The notes below the pieces were generated by a model, which was not told the DNA's origin, did not search any database, and worked only from the letters and a program-made list of their open reading frames with translations. Shown here one piece after another: positions 8,024 to 18,055 of a stretch of DNA of 64,000 nucleotides (position 1 is its first letter; every line of letters starts with the position of its first letter). This DNA comes from JAFDZW01 sp964404255 (GTDB lineage Bacteria > Bacteroidota > Ignavibacteria > Palsa-1295). Where the stretch lies: contig CAYOJJ010000015.1 in NCBI GenBank assembly GCA_964404255.1, positions 1 through 64,000 on the forward strand, written 5' to 3'. The translations under genes were made by a program, and so were the position numbers.

Positions 8024-9655
8024 TTAGTAAGTGATAACGGTCTGTTCCCATAGAGTAGTAAGACGATCCGCATCTATTATTTGCAGAATATAGAGGCCGG
8101 ATGTAAGAGGCAGTAGTGGTAAATGAATAAGATCACCGGGAGCGTTGTTTAGAACCCTTTCACGATAAACCTCTTTTGCCAGCATGTCTTTGAGTACAAT
8201 GATGTACTGCTTCAATGGTGTATCAGGCTGTCGTATCGTTAGCGTCTGTGCAGAACGCAAGGGATTTGGAAAGACTGAAAATTCATTGATCTTGGAGGCA
8301 ATAGTAATATCTTCATTTTCGCTGCATAGGGCCTCGGTCTTGAGGATAGGAATATCATTAACCGAGATAGGCTCATTCAATTTTTGAAGCGAAGCTTCTG
8401 AGACTGTAATATCGTTCAACTCACTCCTGAGAAAATGCAGCGGTGTAGCGGCGGCTAACATTTCAACGAAATTACATCCGTGAAATGCCGGGGTGAGCTT
8501 GCCAATACCTACCGAAGAATGTATCGAGTCAGGGAAAAAGCCACCGGCAAACAGATACTGGCCTTTCGTACTTTCTTCGAGCAGCATACTTTCAAATGTT
8601 CCCTGCAAGGCCGCAACTTCCTGAACAGCACTAAGAATACCGTTTGGTTCGATCTCCAATAGATGTGCCGGAGCAGGATTCGTACCAAGCATCAACGTTT
8701 GAGTAGATGCTATAATAGTACCATCTTTCAATTCGATCAGTTGATGAATATTATCGGACGAAAACATAGAGAATTGGTTGTGCCAGCGGATGGAATGATC
8801 CGGATCTAAACGCAAAAGCAACGAAGAAGCAGAAGCATCATCAACGGAGAGAGTCCCTCCTCCAATAAGAATACTATTATCCGCGAGTATCGTTTCTGTG
8901 GATGGTACTATATCCATCGTGCTATCGGAAAATAGATAGGCGTGCCGTAACGATCCTCCTGGTGAAAATTCCATACTCAATAACTGCTGAGGTTCTGAAA
9001 ATCTGCCGGAAGGTCTTTTTACTCGTTCTCCGGCAATGCACAATGAGTGATCGAGACGTTCAGCGAGGGTCGATAATCCAATGGAAGTAGCATTATCACC
9101 TGAGCTCAATTCTTGCTGCCAGAGTATATTGCCTAAGGTATCGAATTTGAGAAGTAGTCCGTTCTCATGAACGATTGAACCATTTGCTATTACCAAACCA
9201 CAAAGAATATACCCGTCTGATACGGAAATCAGCGCAGCAGGATATGACTGCTGCCCGTAATAATATACCCCATTCCAGATCGGTTCGCCTTCTGCAGAAA
9301 AAGCACCGATAAAAATTTCCTCGTTCAAAGCAGATACTTCTCCGCAGCAAACGATCCTGCCGTTGCTTTCGACAGTAATACTTTTCAGATTTAGCGCACC
9401 GGATACTCCGATACTTTTCGACCATAGCACGGTACCACTGGAATCGACCTTAAGTAGTAACCCATTAGTATTTGCACCAATATTCTGTATCCACCCTGCC
9501 AGTAGTATATTTCCATCCGGAGTCGAAGTAGCAGCATTGATATAGGAATTACCAGTATATTGTACTATACGCTCGAAGGTCTGCTGAGCATAGAGTGACA
9601 AACACCAAAAAAATATGATAAAAAAGAAGCCGGACCCACAGTAAAATTTTTTCAT
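8024..9655 (-). CDS. Secreted repeat protein with T9SS sorting domain
   Basis: 543 residues with a signal peptide ending YAQQ near residue 25. The body repeats a module of the kind DGNILLAGW / DGYILCGLV / DNSILIGGG, each followed by a strand with LLLKxD, giving a beta-propeller-like array that recalls Delta-60/SBBP repeats. The end (about 455-543) is a T9SS sorting domain: SVFPNP, GLYILQI, VITY. Function unknown, probably a surface or secreted protein. The ATG at 9655 directly precedes the hydrophobic signal, so the start is secure. Confidence 0.85.
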   Translation of the reverse strand: MKKFYCGSGFFFIIFFWCLSLYAQQTFERIVQYTGNSYINAATSTPDGNILLAGWIQNIGANTNGLLLKVDSSGTVLWSKSIGVSGALNLKSITVESNGRIVCCGEVSALNEEIFIGAFSAEGEPIWNGVYYYGQQSYPAALISVSDGYILCGLVIANGSIVHENGLLLKFDTLGNILWQQELSSGDNATSIGLSTLAERLDHSLCIAGERVKRPSGRFSEPQQLLSMEFSPGGSLRHAYLFSDSTMDIVPSTETILADNSILIGGGTLSVDDASASSLLLRLDPDHSIRWHNQFSMFSSDNIHQLIELKDGTIIASTQTLMLGTNPAPAHLLEIEPNGILSAVQEVAALQGTFESMLLEESTKGQYLFAGGFFPDSIHSSVGIGKLTPAFHGCNFVEMLAAATPLHFLRSELNDITVSEASLQKLNEPISVNDIPILKTEALCSENEDITIASKINEFSVFPNPLRSAQTLTIRQPDTPLKQYIIVLKDMLAKEVYRERVLNNAPGDLIHLPLLPLTSGLYILQIIDADRLTTLWEQTVITY

Positions 9656-9820
9656 TCCACTTGCAGATTTGTTTGAGTTATAACTATCGGCTCCCGGTTT
9701 TACATTCCAATATTGATGACTCGATTCTGGGGATTTTAAGGTATCATTTTAAATCGTACGAAACCAGTCTAAAAAAATATACGTAGAGACATCTATTAAT
9801 TTCTTTAGAATTTGCTACGT

Positions 9821-10687
9821 ATGAATAGGACCCGATCTGTTGCAGAAATACTTTACGCTCGCCCATTCGATATGGATGGCCTTCCGATACGCCAGCCGTT
9901 CCCTGCCCCGGGCAGAAGGCAGATCGATCCATTCATTCTGCTGCACCATGCTCAGGTAACGATTCCCCCTACGACCGATCTTGCTTCAGCCGGAGTAGGT
10001 CCTCACCCTCATAAAGGCTTTTCGCCCGTGACTTTTATCTTTAAAGGCGGGGTGCATCACCGGGATAGCTTTGGCAATAATAGCATCGTCTATGCCGGCG
10101 GGACTCAATGGATGAATGCCGGCCGCGGTATTATGCACTCCGAACGTCCCCCTCAAAATATTTTCGATCTTGGGGGAGCCCAAGAAATAATTCAACTATG
10201 GGTAAATTCTCCTTCGGTACACAAGCAAGATGAGCCGACCTATTTCCCGCTTACTAAAGATGAAACCCCGAAGCTGGAGCTCGATGGAGGGCGCGCCGAA
10301 ATTTACGTCCAGGCAGGCTCGATCCTCGGACAACAAGGAGCCATTAAAACTTTATCTTCTCTTAATGCCGGAACATTGTATCTTAAACAAGGAGCGACAC
10401 TCTCTATCCCTATTCCGGAAGACCATAATGCCTTAATCTATGTTCTCGAAGGCAGCCTGCAATTTGATGAGCAGGAAGTACAAACGTATCATGCTGCTGT
10501 ATTTGATAACGAAGGCAGCAGCGTTCATTTTACCGCATCCGAACCTACCCGGGCTTTATTGCTAACCGGCGCACCGATCGCCGAGCCACTCGCGATGTAC
10601 GGCCCGTTCGTAATGAATACCGAAGGTGAACTTAAGCAGGCCTTTATCGAATACCAATTAGGTAAAATGGGCGAGTTGGTGGAATAA
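9821..10687 (+). CDS. Pirin family protein (cupin)
   Basis: 288 residues from the ATG at 9821 (a TTG nine bases upstream is less likely). The N-terminal cupin has the pirin metal ligands in H-P-H-K-G-F (His62, His64) and IMHSERP (His106, Glu108). The C-terminal cupin and the GPFVMNT motif near residue 265 complete the family pattern. Bacterial pirins bind Fe or a similar metal; some are quercetin dioxygenases, others regulate metabolism. The specific substrate is unknown. No signal peptide, so cytoplasmic. Neighbours do not suggest an operon. Confidence 0.93.
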   Translation: MNRTRSVAEILYARPFDMDGLPIRQPFPAPGRRQIDPFILLHHAQVTIPPTTDLASAGVGPHPHKGFSPVTFIFKGGVHHRDSFGNNSIVYAGGTQWMNAGRGIMHSERPPQNIFDLGGAQEIIQLWVNSPSVHKQDEPTYFPLTKDETPKLELDGGRAEIYVQAGSILGQQGAIKTLSSLNAGTLYLKQGATLSIPIPEDHNALIYVLEGSLQFDEQEVQTYHAAVFDNEGSSVHFTASEPTRALLLTGAPIAEPLAMYGPFVMNTEGELKQAFIEYQLGKMGELVE

Positions 10688-10923
10688 CAGAGATAATTAT
10701 TCTCGTAGTCATTTAGCATTTTTCAAGAATAACAGATACCTCATTGTCTTCTTAGTGGGTCAAACCGCTGCGAACGATTTTAGCCGCCTTCTGTTGCATT
10801 GGCAACTGTCTTGATAGCATCATTTCTATCATCCAGCCTAAAACATCGCGCCTTGTTCAACTGAGATAGTAGTTTGTCAAGGTATGAATCAAGGCTTTCA
10901 TCCACATCTACCCAATTACTACT

Positions 10924-12108
10924 ATGAGTACGACCATTCAAAATCTAACTCAGCGCCAGATCATGCTCAGCTTCGCTTACCTTGCTTATTCGGGTGATAA
11001 GATAACCGTATTACAAAATCCGAATCCCGAAGCAGCAATATTAGGATACATCAATGCTTCTATGCCGAAGATAGCCCCTATTTCAAGTCCTAATGATACC
11101 TGGGAAGTAGTTTGGGGACCGGCGGTCTATACTATGCCAGGTGCGCTCTATCAGGAGAATATGATGTTTGTCGTTCAAAATCAGATCGATAAGACCCAAT
11201 TTGCGATCGCTATCAGAGGAACAAACTGTGATCTCGATTGGCTAATGGAAGACCTTGATATTCTTGTACAAATGAATTGGCCTCCGGGATCGGCTACTAC
11301 TTCAAGTTCGTCCGGTTCCGCTCCCATTCCTACGGGACCTATGATCTCCGAATCGACGAGTATCGACTTGCAGATATTACTTTCGATGCAATCGAATTCC
11401 AATACGCTGCTGCAATTTTTGAAAACTCAGACTTCTACCGCCATTAATCTTTGCGTTACCGGCCACAGCCTTGGCGGTGCGCTTGCTGGCACGCTCGGGC
11501 TCTATTTGACGGAGAATGTTTCGCAATGGGATGCTTCCGGCAAATCCAATGTAAGCTGCATTACGTTCGCTGCCCCAACCGCCGGTAATAGCGCTTTTGC
11601 TCAGCTTACTCAAAGTACTTTTAATACCGGCACCTATCCTCCAAACTGGGATTCAAGTTTGGGAAGCTGCTTCGATGCCGTCCAAGCCAATACCGATATT
11701 GCTCCGCTATGTTGGGTCGGTACTAATATAGTAACGGTAACCGGAAGCGGTACAAGTGCTACCTATTCATCTCCACTATTTAACATCTATGGAAGCAATT
11801 TGGGAGAAAGCCAGATGAGCTTCACTACCAAGTATGCATGGACCACGTATGTTCTACCGGACGTTCTGCCTCTTATTGCTACACCTCTTACAACGTTAGG
11901 ATATACGCAGATACAGAATCCATCCAATGCCCCCTTACAAGGAAGTTACAATCCAAACTTATATGCTACTCCTAGTGACTTGAGTATACAAACATTTTTA
12001 TTAGATTTTATCGCACAAGCAACTTACCAGCATGGGAGTAGTTATCCTAACATTTTAGGAGTACCGGAATTATTGACCGTTATTACTAATAGTAGCGCAT
12101 CCTCGTAA
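10924..12108 (+). CDS. Class 3 lipase family protein
   Basis: 394 residues, no evident signal peptide. The fold motifs are FAIAIRGTN (93-101) forming the oxyanion side and the elbow GHSLGGALA (180-188) with nucleophile Ser182, followed by the class 3 strand FAAPTAGN. This is the fungal-type lipase/esterase family acting on acylglycerols or other lipid esters. A Ser/Gly/Pro-rich insert at 121-136 may be a lid or linker. The last 100 residues are not covered by motifs I know. A terminator hairpin follows at 12140. Confidence 0.9.
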   Translation: MSTTIQNLTQRQIMLSFAYLAYSGDKITVLQNPNPEAAILGYINASMPKIAPISSPNDTWEVVWGPAVYTMPGALYQENMMFVVQNQIDKTQFAIAIRGTNCDLDWLMEDLDILVQMNWPPGSATTSSSSGSAPIPTGPMISESTSIDLQILLSMQSNSNTLLQFLKTQTSTAINLCVTGHSLGGALAGTLGLYLTENVSQWDASGKSNVSCITFAAPTAGNSAFAQLTQSTFNTGTYPPNWDSSLGSCFDAVQANTDIAPLCWVGTNIVTVTGSGTSATYSSPLFNIYGSNLGESQMSFTTKYAWTTYVLPDVLPLIATPLTTLGYTQIQNPSNAPLQGSYNPNLYATPSDLSIQTFLLDFIAQATYQHGSSYPNILGVPELLTVITNSSASS

Positions 12109-12139
12109 TGCCTATATAAGGAGAAGTTCTTGCAACGTC

Positions 12140-12172
12140 CCCCCTTACTGAATAATAAGGGGGTTTTCTTTT
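12140..12172 (+). terminator. Rho-independent terminator after the lipase gene
   Basis: Stem ccccctta (12140-12147) pairs with taaggggg (12156-12163) around an 8-base loop, followed by a T-rich run to 12172. Confidence 0.9.
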
Positions 12173-12395
12173 TGTATACATCTTGCCGTTATCGATCATT
12201 GCTTTTATTATCCATAAATAGAAGGTTCATTTACTATCATTGCTTAAATACATATAAATACAATTGTTGACAACCACTAAGTAATAAATAAGTAGTTTTA
12301 TAAAGCACAATACTATATCCGGATGTAGTAAGTTTGTCACGCTGTTCTACACAGCCATAATCACAACAGTATATCATCAATACCAGGAGAAACTT

Positions 12396-14492
12396 ATGTC
12401 ATCTAAATTATTAACAACTCTTTGTACTTTCGGATTGATTGCGATTACAGTACTCCCCGTGCATGCACAATCCTCACGTTCAACCGACATACCGAAGATC
12501 ATTTCTTATCAAGGTACATTGTCGTCATCGAATACTACCGCAGTTTCCGATGGAAAATATAAGATAATAGTTCAGTTTTATACCGATCAGGAGGGTACTC
12601 AAAGCATTTGGTCGGATGAATATGAAACTCAGGTTATCGGTGGGCTTTTTAATATAAAGCTTGGCTCAGGCTCTACTCCTCTGCCCTCAGCGGATCAGAT
12701 GAATCGTCCCTTATGGGTCGGGGTTTCTGTGAATGGCTCCCCGGAGTTACGGCCGTTGACTCAACTTTCCTCATCTGCCTATGCCTTAAATATTCCGAAT
12801 AATTCGGTTACGAAAGAAAAAATAGGTACCGATTATGTAGGCGCTATTGAGATAAATGGTAAAAAGGTAACAAAAAAAGGTGAGACACTAAATCTCAAAG
12901 ATGGTGCCGGCATCAATCTATTGTATGATGAAGCGACGAATAGCATCTCGTTAAACTCATTAGTTGGAATTGGAGATGCTTCTCCTCAGGATAATGGCGA
13001 AGCCACTCAGTACCATTGGGCAGAGAACGGTAATTTTGGTGGTGCCGCTGGCCAACGCGATATTACCCCGCCGAATGTCTTTGTCGGTACAGCCGATGCT
13101 CATGACTTTGAGGTCCATCTGAACGATGGAAATGCCAGAGGGTGGGCCGCAAATGGAGCGGGAGTACTTGTCCCGGTTGCCGGATTTGCGATTCCTGCTA
13201 TTGAGAGAGTAATGCGCTTCGAGCAAGGACTTGGAAATTCTCCGAATATTATTGCAGGCTATGGCTCCGGCGATGCCGCAGGTAACGGAGTTTCCGGTTC
13301 CGAAGGTTCGACTATTGGCGGCGGCGGTGATAACGCCGGACCAAATACTATTGCCAGTAATTATGGTGTAGTTGCCGGAGGGGAAAATAATTCTATAATA
13401 GGAGGAGCCGATTATGCCGTAATAGGAGGTGGGCAAACCAATCAGGCATGGGCGTTCTATACCACGATAGCGGGTGGGTTTTCTAATATTGTTGCAAGTA
13501 ACGATGCAACGATCGGAGGAGGAGCCGCCAATACTGCAAGTGGAAATACCAGTACGATCGCCGGAGGCAACCAAAATCAGGCAACTGGTATCTATGATGC
13601 TATAGGAGGAGGTAATGGCAATTATACAGCAAATAATGCTACCACGATTGCCGGCGGCACACAAAATTATGCCTTTTACGATGGAGATGCTATCGGCGGA
13701 GGGCTGCATAATATTATCGGGGCAACGACATTCCCATCCGCTGAATATTCAACGATTGGAGGTGGATACTATAACTATATCGCCGATAAGTATGCTACCA
13801 TACCCGGGGGGGCAGGAAATGTGATTTCTGCCGGTGGAAATACCGCATCTGCGATGGGAGATAACCTCATTGCTCAAAGCTGGGCTCAAACAGTGATTGG
13901 TGGATGGAATGTTGCACAAGGAGCTGTCACTCCAAGAAATGGCAATGCTTCCTTAGCTGGTGTTGACGATAGAATCTTCATCATCGGCAATGGCTTCAAT
14001 GCTGCCAATCGCTCTAATGCCTTTGAGGTATCATACGATGGGCATTCCATCGTGTATGATGTAAACGGCACCGCAAGAACACCGATCTATGGTGCTACTT
14101 ACGATGATAATATCGTCTATGCCTGGGGAGAAGTCGATGGGGCTACCGGAGGCATTACTAATGGCGGAAATAGAAAATTCGGTGTGTTTGCCACTGCCGG
14201 AGCCGGTGGAGTATATACCGTAACACTCGATATCAAGGACCCTGTCACGGGTAACCAGATTACACTATCCGATGCCTCGATGACAGCGACCATTTCTACA
14301 CCGCAAGGTGGCTCGGTATGCGATTTCATCTCGGTCTCCGGACCTACCACCGTAAATATTGCCGGGGTTAATCACTCTCAATTTAGAGTCGATATTTCTA
14401 AAAATGTGGTTTCGACAAATCCACCACCGGTCCATTTAAATTGTATGCCGGATGCCCAGAACTTCATGTTCAAGGTAGTCGGTCGTAAATAA
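12396..14492 (+). CDS. Secreted protein with 15-residue IGGG/IAGG repeats
   Basis: 698 residues; signal peptide ends VHAQS near residue 25; an AGGAG site at 12385-12389 fixes the start. Residues about 33-150 resemble a domain often placed before tail-fibre-like regions (ISYQGTL...SDGKYKI...LFNIKLG). Residues 343-468 hold a very regular repeat of 15 residues in which IGGG and IAGG units alternate, interrupted once by a 21-residue unit. This recalls the short-repeat heads of trimeric adhesins such as YadA, though no membrane anchor follows. The C-terminus (about 590-698) is a beta domain without a recognisable T9SS signal. Likely a surface fibre or adhesin; homology to YadA is an inference. Confidence 0.85.
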   Translation: MSSKLLTTLCTFGLIAITVLPVHAQSSRSTDIPKIISYQGTLSSSNTTAVSDGKYKIIVQFYTDQEGTQSIWSDEYETQVIGGLFNIKLGSGSTPLPSADQMNRPLWVGVSVNGSPELRPLTQLSSSAYALNIPNNSVTKEKIGTDYVGAIEINGKKVTKKGETLNLKDGAGINLLYDEATNSISLNSLVGIGDASPQDNGEATQYHWAENGNFGGAAGQRDITPPNVFVGTADAHDFEVHLNDGNARGWAANGAGVLVPVAGFAIPAIERVMRFEQGLGNSPNIIAGYGSGDAAGNGVSGSEGSTIGGGGDNAGPNTIASNYGVVAGGENNSIIGGADYAVIGGGQTNQAWAFYTTIAGGFSNIVASNDATIGGGAANTASGNTSTIAGGNQNQATGIYDAIGGGNGNYTANNATTIAGGTQNYAFYDGDAIGGGLHNIIGATTFPSAEYSTIGGGYYNYIADKYATIPGGAGNVISAGGNTASAMGDNLIAQSWAQTVIGGWNVAQGAVTPRNGNASLAGVDDRIFIIGNGFNAANRSNAFEVSYDGHSIVYDVNGTARTPIYGATYDDNIVYAWGEVDGATGGITNGGNRKFGVFATAGAGGVYTVTLDIKDPVTGNQITLSDASMTATISTPQGGSVCDFISVSGPTTVNIAGVNHSQFRVDISKNVVSTNPPPVHLNCMPDAQNFMFKVVGRK
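13422..13800 (+). repeat. Coding tandem repeat, period 45 bases (15 residues)
   Basis: Six consecutive 15-residue units start at residues 343, 358, 373, 388, 403 and 418, then a 21-residue unit at 433 and another 15-residue unit at 454. Each begins I-(G/A)-G-G and has Asn or Gln three residues later. IGGG and IAGG alternate strictly over the first seven units, so the higher period is 30 residues. Confidence 0.9.
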
Positions 14493-14517
14493 TAATTGTT
14501 AACCAGAGCGAGAGTTT

Positions 14518-14553
14518 ACGAACCTGCCTCCAATTCGGAGGCAGGTTCGTTTT
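14518..14553. terminator. Strong terminator, 14-bp perfect stem
   Basis: Stem 14518-14531 pairs perfectly with 14537-14550 around a 5-base loop, followed by a short T-run. It ends the repeat-protein gene transcript. Confidence 0.88.
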
Positions 14554-14618
14554 AAAACTAACAACCCTCCGCATGGTGCGAAGGGCTGCCAGAAGTATGG
14601 GATGTGATGGAATTGGTC

Positions 14619-15206
14619 TTACTTCTTATTCATCTTAATATCATACGTTGCTTTAAGATCGCCTTTCGGTGAGCAGACGCTCGATACAAGAATATCACGC
14701 AGAACAATAGTAGGATAAACTGTTTCATTCGATGCAGGTTTGTTACCACCCAAGGTAACGACTACCGGTGAGGTGATCATATCCATAACTCCATCCCCAT
14801 CGACATCACCTACTGCAACTCTCACGCCCGAAGCGGCAACCGGTGACGGGCTTGCCGAACGATTATTGGATATATTGGAGCGGGTTACCTGAGTCGATTT
14901 TCCGGTACTTGCCGAGCCAGCACTCAATGACCCAGAATTTGAAGCTCCCCAGGAAAAACTCGAGAGTTCAATAGTTGACAAGCAAGCGTCTCCATTAAAA
15001 GATACCGATATGGTATATTTACCCGGTGCTACACCTTCGAAGGAGAATTTACCGTTGCCATTAACCGGGCAGCGGTAGGAAGTCCCCGTCGTCTGTTCTT
15101 TCAACTCCAGATAAATATTAGTCTTTGCCTGCGATGTGGAAGCAAATATCCCAAGAATAGCGACAAGTGCGCCGGCGATGATGGTACGATTCATAATGTG
15201 TTTCAT
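14619..15206 (-). CDS. Exported protein with a calcium-type DxDxDG motif and an Hcp-like phrase
   Basis: 195 residues; signal peptide ends TSQAK near residue 28 (a second Met at 15194 is also possible). Residues 30-70 look like a small beta-sandwich with F-x-G-V-x-P-G-K-Y. Residues 81-90 read ELSSFSWGAS, a phrase typical of type VI secretion Hcp tube proteins. After a Ser-rich linker comes GDVDGDGVMD (about 133-142), an EF-hand-like calcium loop as in FG-GAP or dockerin-like modules. The end has IVLRDILVSSV. No T9SS domain. Function unknown. Confidence 0.75.
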   Translation of the reverse strand: MKHIMNRTIIAGALVAILGIFASTSQAKTNIYLELKEQTTGTSYRCPVNGNGKFSFEGVAPGKYTISVSFNGDACLSTIELSSFSWGASNSGSLSAGSASTGKSTQVTRSNISNNRSASPSPVAASGVRVAVGDVDGDGVMDMITSPVVVTLGGNKPASNETVYPTIVLRDILVSSVCSPKGDLKATYDIKMNKK

Positions 15207-15304
15207 AGTGATTGTGAAATTAGAAGTTAATTACAATTTATACCTGAGTAAACGAGCCTCCCCTGCTGGCTGTGACAAGCTGTTATCCTAAATTTGAGCA
15301 ATAA

Positions 15305-15333
15305 AAAAGCCCCGGCGAATTGCCGGGGCTTTT
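15305..15333 (-). terminator. Terminator of the 830-residue secreted protein gene
   Basis: Stem aaaagccccggc (15305-15316) pairs with gccggggctttt (15322-15333), loop gaatt. The flanking A-run at 15303-15308 gives a U-run on the minus strand. Confidence 0.9.
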
Positions 15334-15352
15334 ATAAACTTCCATAATAGTA

Positions 15353-17845
15353 TTATCGCACAATAGCAATAGGTTTAGTAACAGTACCCGAGGACGTAGT
15401 AACCCGATAATAATAAGCTCCTGCCGAAAGCTGTGAAGCATCGAATGCTATCTTATGGTTACTGGCGGTCATTATCTCATTTGCAATAGTTTTAATTTTT
15501 ACTCCAAGCGGTGAATAAAGCTCGATCTTTACGGCCCCTTCTTTCTCGGTAGTCACGGCAATCGTTACTTCACTACTCGCGCTCGGATTCGGATATGCCT
15601 GGCTTTGTATGCTCTCTTCTTCTGTAGGAGCATCAACACTTGCCGGATTAGCAAAATGCAAAATACCAAAACGATAGGAAAGTATTGATGAATTTCCGAC
15701 TCTTGTAAAGCTACCACCGGCAATAAGCTCGTTATTATCATCAGCAAGCGAGTAAACATAACCGGAAGCACCTCCTGCAGCCGAGGACCACGTACTACCA
15801 TCCCATTTTGCTATGTGATTTCTGGTGGTACCGCCGACCCCTGTAAACCGACCTCCGGCATAGAGATTACTTTCATCCGACGTTATTGTAAGAACATAAT
15901 TATTGAATAAATCTGTAGAAAAGGGTACCCAATCGGTACCATCCCATTTTGCTATGCCGTTTAATTGGTTCGAACCATTATATTGGAAGCTACCACACGC
16001 ATACAATTCTCCTTTGTATAAAGTAAATCCCAGTACTGGGTTATCAAATGCTGCATTCATAGAATTCCATGACGAGCCATCATACTCGGCCACATTATGA
16101 TAAACGTCATTGTCAATACGAGAAATATCTCCGCCTATATAGAGCTTATTTCCTTGCGGATAGATTGAATACACGAAGCCTCTGATCGAACCATCTAATT
16201 GAATCCAGCTATTACCGTCCCATCTACCTATATGATTTCTAAACCCCTGAGATTCCCGGGGAAAATAAACAGAAGCATATACTCCGGTTTCATTAACGCC
16301 AATTGTACGAATATTTCTTATTGCTCCCTCTCCCATGGAATGCCACTGTTTACCATCTATATCGTAATAAGCAATATGACGCATTGACGTATTACCAACC
16401 GAATTAAAATTCCCACCAACATAGAGATTCGATCCTTGTAATGCCAATGCAAGCACATCGTTATCGACCCCATTGCCAAGTGCAAACCATTGTTTGGATT
16501 GCTTATCATATCCTGCAACACCATTCATGGTTTGGCCGGCGATAGAACGAAAAGCTCCTCCAATAAAGATATAACGCTCATTGGCAACAATAGACGAGAC
16601 ATCAGTTTCTGTATATCCCCCAAGAATACCACTTTTAATCTCCGAGTTACTCCAGGTGTTGTTATTGCTTAGCGTAGCAATTCCATTCACCGATAGACCT
16701 CCAGCATCTAAAAATGAACCGCCAACATAAAGTAAAGTATCAAATGCTCCTATCACGTGAACCCAGCCATATACACCGCTACCGAGTGCTTCAAAATTGC
16801 CATTATGGTATTTAACAATATTGCGCGCTGCGGTCGAGCCTGCCTTGCTAAAATCTCCGCCAATATATAGATCCCCGTTATAGGGAAATAAAGCATTGAC
16901 ATATCCACCGGTAGTACCCACTTCTGAATTGCCTACCGGGTTCCAACTGGTACCGTCCCATCTTGAAAGCGAATTCATTTCTACCGTCTCGTCTGCATTA
17001 AAATAATAATCTCCACCGGCCCAAAGATCCCCATTATATTGTGCAATAGCATACACGGTACCGTCTAGCCCCTCCCCAACTGGTTCCCAAGTGTTGTTTA
17101 CATACCGCGCGATAAATTTTAATCCTGTTGTATTATCATAGAAATTGCCACCAACAAACAATGTATCATGAGCAGCCAATAAACTATAAACATTATCATT
17201 GAGCCCACCGCCCATGTCATCCCATTCATGTCCGTTCCAGCGAGCAATATTTGATACGCTTGTATTTCCGGCCATAGAGAAGGACCCACAAACAATTATG
17301 CTTGAGTCCATTGCGACGATGGCAGAAGCGTTACCATTAAGACCACCACCAACTGGATTCCATTTAGTACCATCCCAACTAATAATTTCATTAAAAAGAG
17401 TAGAGCCATTAAAACCGATTCCATCAAAATTTCCACAGGCATACAATGTACCTTTTGAAATACATAGCCCCATTACTGTTCCGTTAACACCACTATCAAG
17501 CTTTGACCATATCTTTGTTTTTTTATTATAATGGGCAATGTTATATACACGTACTCCTTCAAAATCTTCGAAGGCCCCACCGATATAGAGATCATCTCCA
17601 TCGGAAACCATACATCTTACCGCTCCACCATCAATTAAATTTTTATAATTATTGGAATTGATAAATAAGCTATCCCAGTAGTCGGTTTTTGCCGCAGGTA
17701 AATTTTCAATGGTAGATTGACCTGCCTTATCCCACTGTAATTTATTTAACCTCTGTTCTTCACCTCCACCACTTTGCTCAAGTTGCTGGGAAAATGAAGA
17801 TGCGTAAGTACATATAAAAAATATCAGGACGAAGAGGGTTTTCAT
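15353..17845 (-). CDS. Large secreted beta-propeller repeat protein with T9SS sorting domain
   Basis: 830 residues; signal peptide of about 19 residues ending SFSQQ. Nearly the whole body is made of about a dozen modules of 50-60 residues with the signature LYxGGxF followed by IAxWDGTxW and a Gly-rich turn, a Kelch-like or galactose-oxidase-like propeller pattern that may form two propellers. The last 85 residues are a T9SS sorting domain (AYPNPS, GVKIKTI, GAYYYRV, IAIVR). Likely surface-exposed or secreted; ligand unknown. A TATATTTG box lies 44 bases upstream and a strong terminator follows. Confidence 0.88.
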   Translation of the reverse strand: MKTLFVLIFFICTYASSFSQQLEQSGGGEEQRLNKLQWDKAGQSTIENLPAAKTDYWDSLFINSNNYKNLIDGGAVRCMVSDGDDLYIGGAFEDFEGVRVYNIAHYNKKTKIWSKLDSGVNGTVMGLCISKGTLYACGNFDGIGFNGSTLFNEIISWDGTKWNPVGGGLNGNASAIVAMDSSIIVCGSFSMAGNTSVSNIARWNGHEWDDMGGGLNDNVYSLLAAHDTLFVGGNFYDNTTGLKFIARYVNNTWEPVGEGLDGTVYAIAQYNGDLWAGGDYYFNADETVEMNSLSRWDGTSWNPVGNSEVGTTGGYVNALFPYNGDLYIGGDFSKAGSTAARNIVKYHNGNFEALGSGVYGWVHVIGAFDTLLYVGGSFLDAGGLSVNGIATLSNNNTWSNSEIKSGILGGYTETDVSSIVANERYIFIGGAFRSIAGQTMNGVAGYDKQSKQWFALGNGVDNDVLALALQGSNLYVGGNFNSVGNTSMRHIAYYDIDGKQWHSMGEGAIRNIRTIGVNETGVYASVYFPRESQGFRNHIGRWDGNSWIQLDGSIRGFVYSIYPQGNKLYIGGDISRIDNDVYHNVAEYDGSSWNSMNAAFDNPVLGFTLYKGELYACGSFQYNGSNQLNGIAKWDGTDWVPFSTDLFNNYVLTITSDESNLYAGGRFTGVGGTTRNHIAKWDGSTWSSAAGGASGYVYSLADDNNELIAGGSFTRVGNSSILSYRFGILHFANPASVDAPTEEESIQSQAYPNPSASSEVTIAVTTEKEGAVKIELYSPLGVKIKTIANEIMTASNHKIAFDASQLSAGAYYYRVTTSSGTVTKPIAIVR

Positions 17846-17888
17846 AATTAACCTATTTAGCTGAATTACTGCACGGTACGATGTGCTA

Positions 17889-17896
17889 CAAATATA
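17889..17896 (-). promoter_or_regulatory. Candidate -7 box TATATTTG
   Basis: On the minus strand it reads cgTATATTTGTAg, a perfect TAnnTTTG, with a TTTA about 18 bases further upstream where the -33 box belongs. It lies 44 bases before the ATG of the 830-residue secreted protein. Confidence 0.5.
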
Positions 17897-18055
17897 CGGC
17901 TCAATAAGGGGCGGTAAACTCCCGTTTTACTTCTATTAGCAATCATATTTATAAACTCCAGTACCCTTTGAAACAATTTGAAAGATAAAAACGTATGTAT
18001 ATACATTAATTGTAATAACAATTGAAAATCAATCAAATTTTGAAAGGACACTACC

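Noticed and set aside
12960..13709. Minus-strand frame of 249 codons opposite the repeat protein
   Set aside because: It is the antisense shadow of the IGGG/IAGG repeats; the Ser/Ile/Cys-rich product arises from the repeat codons.
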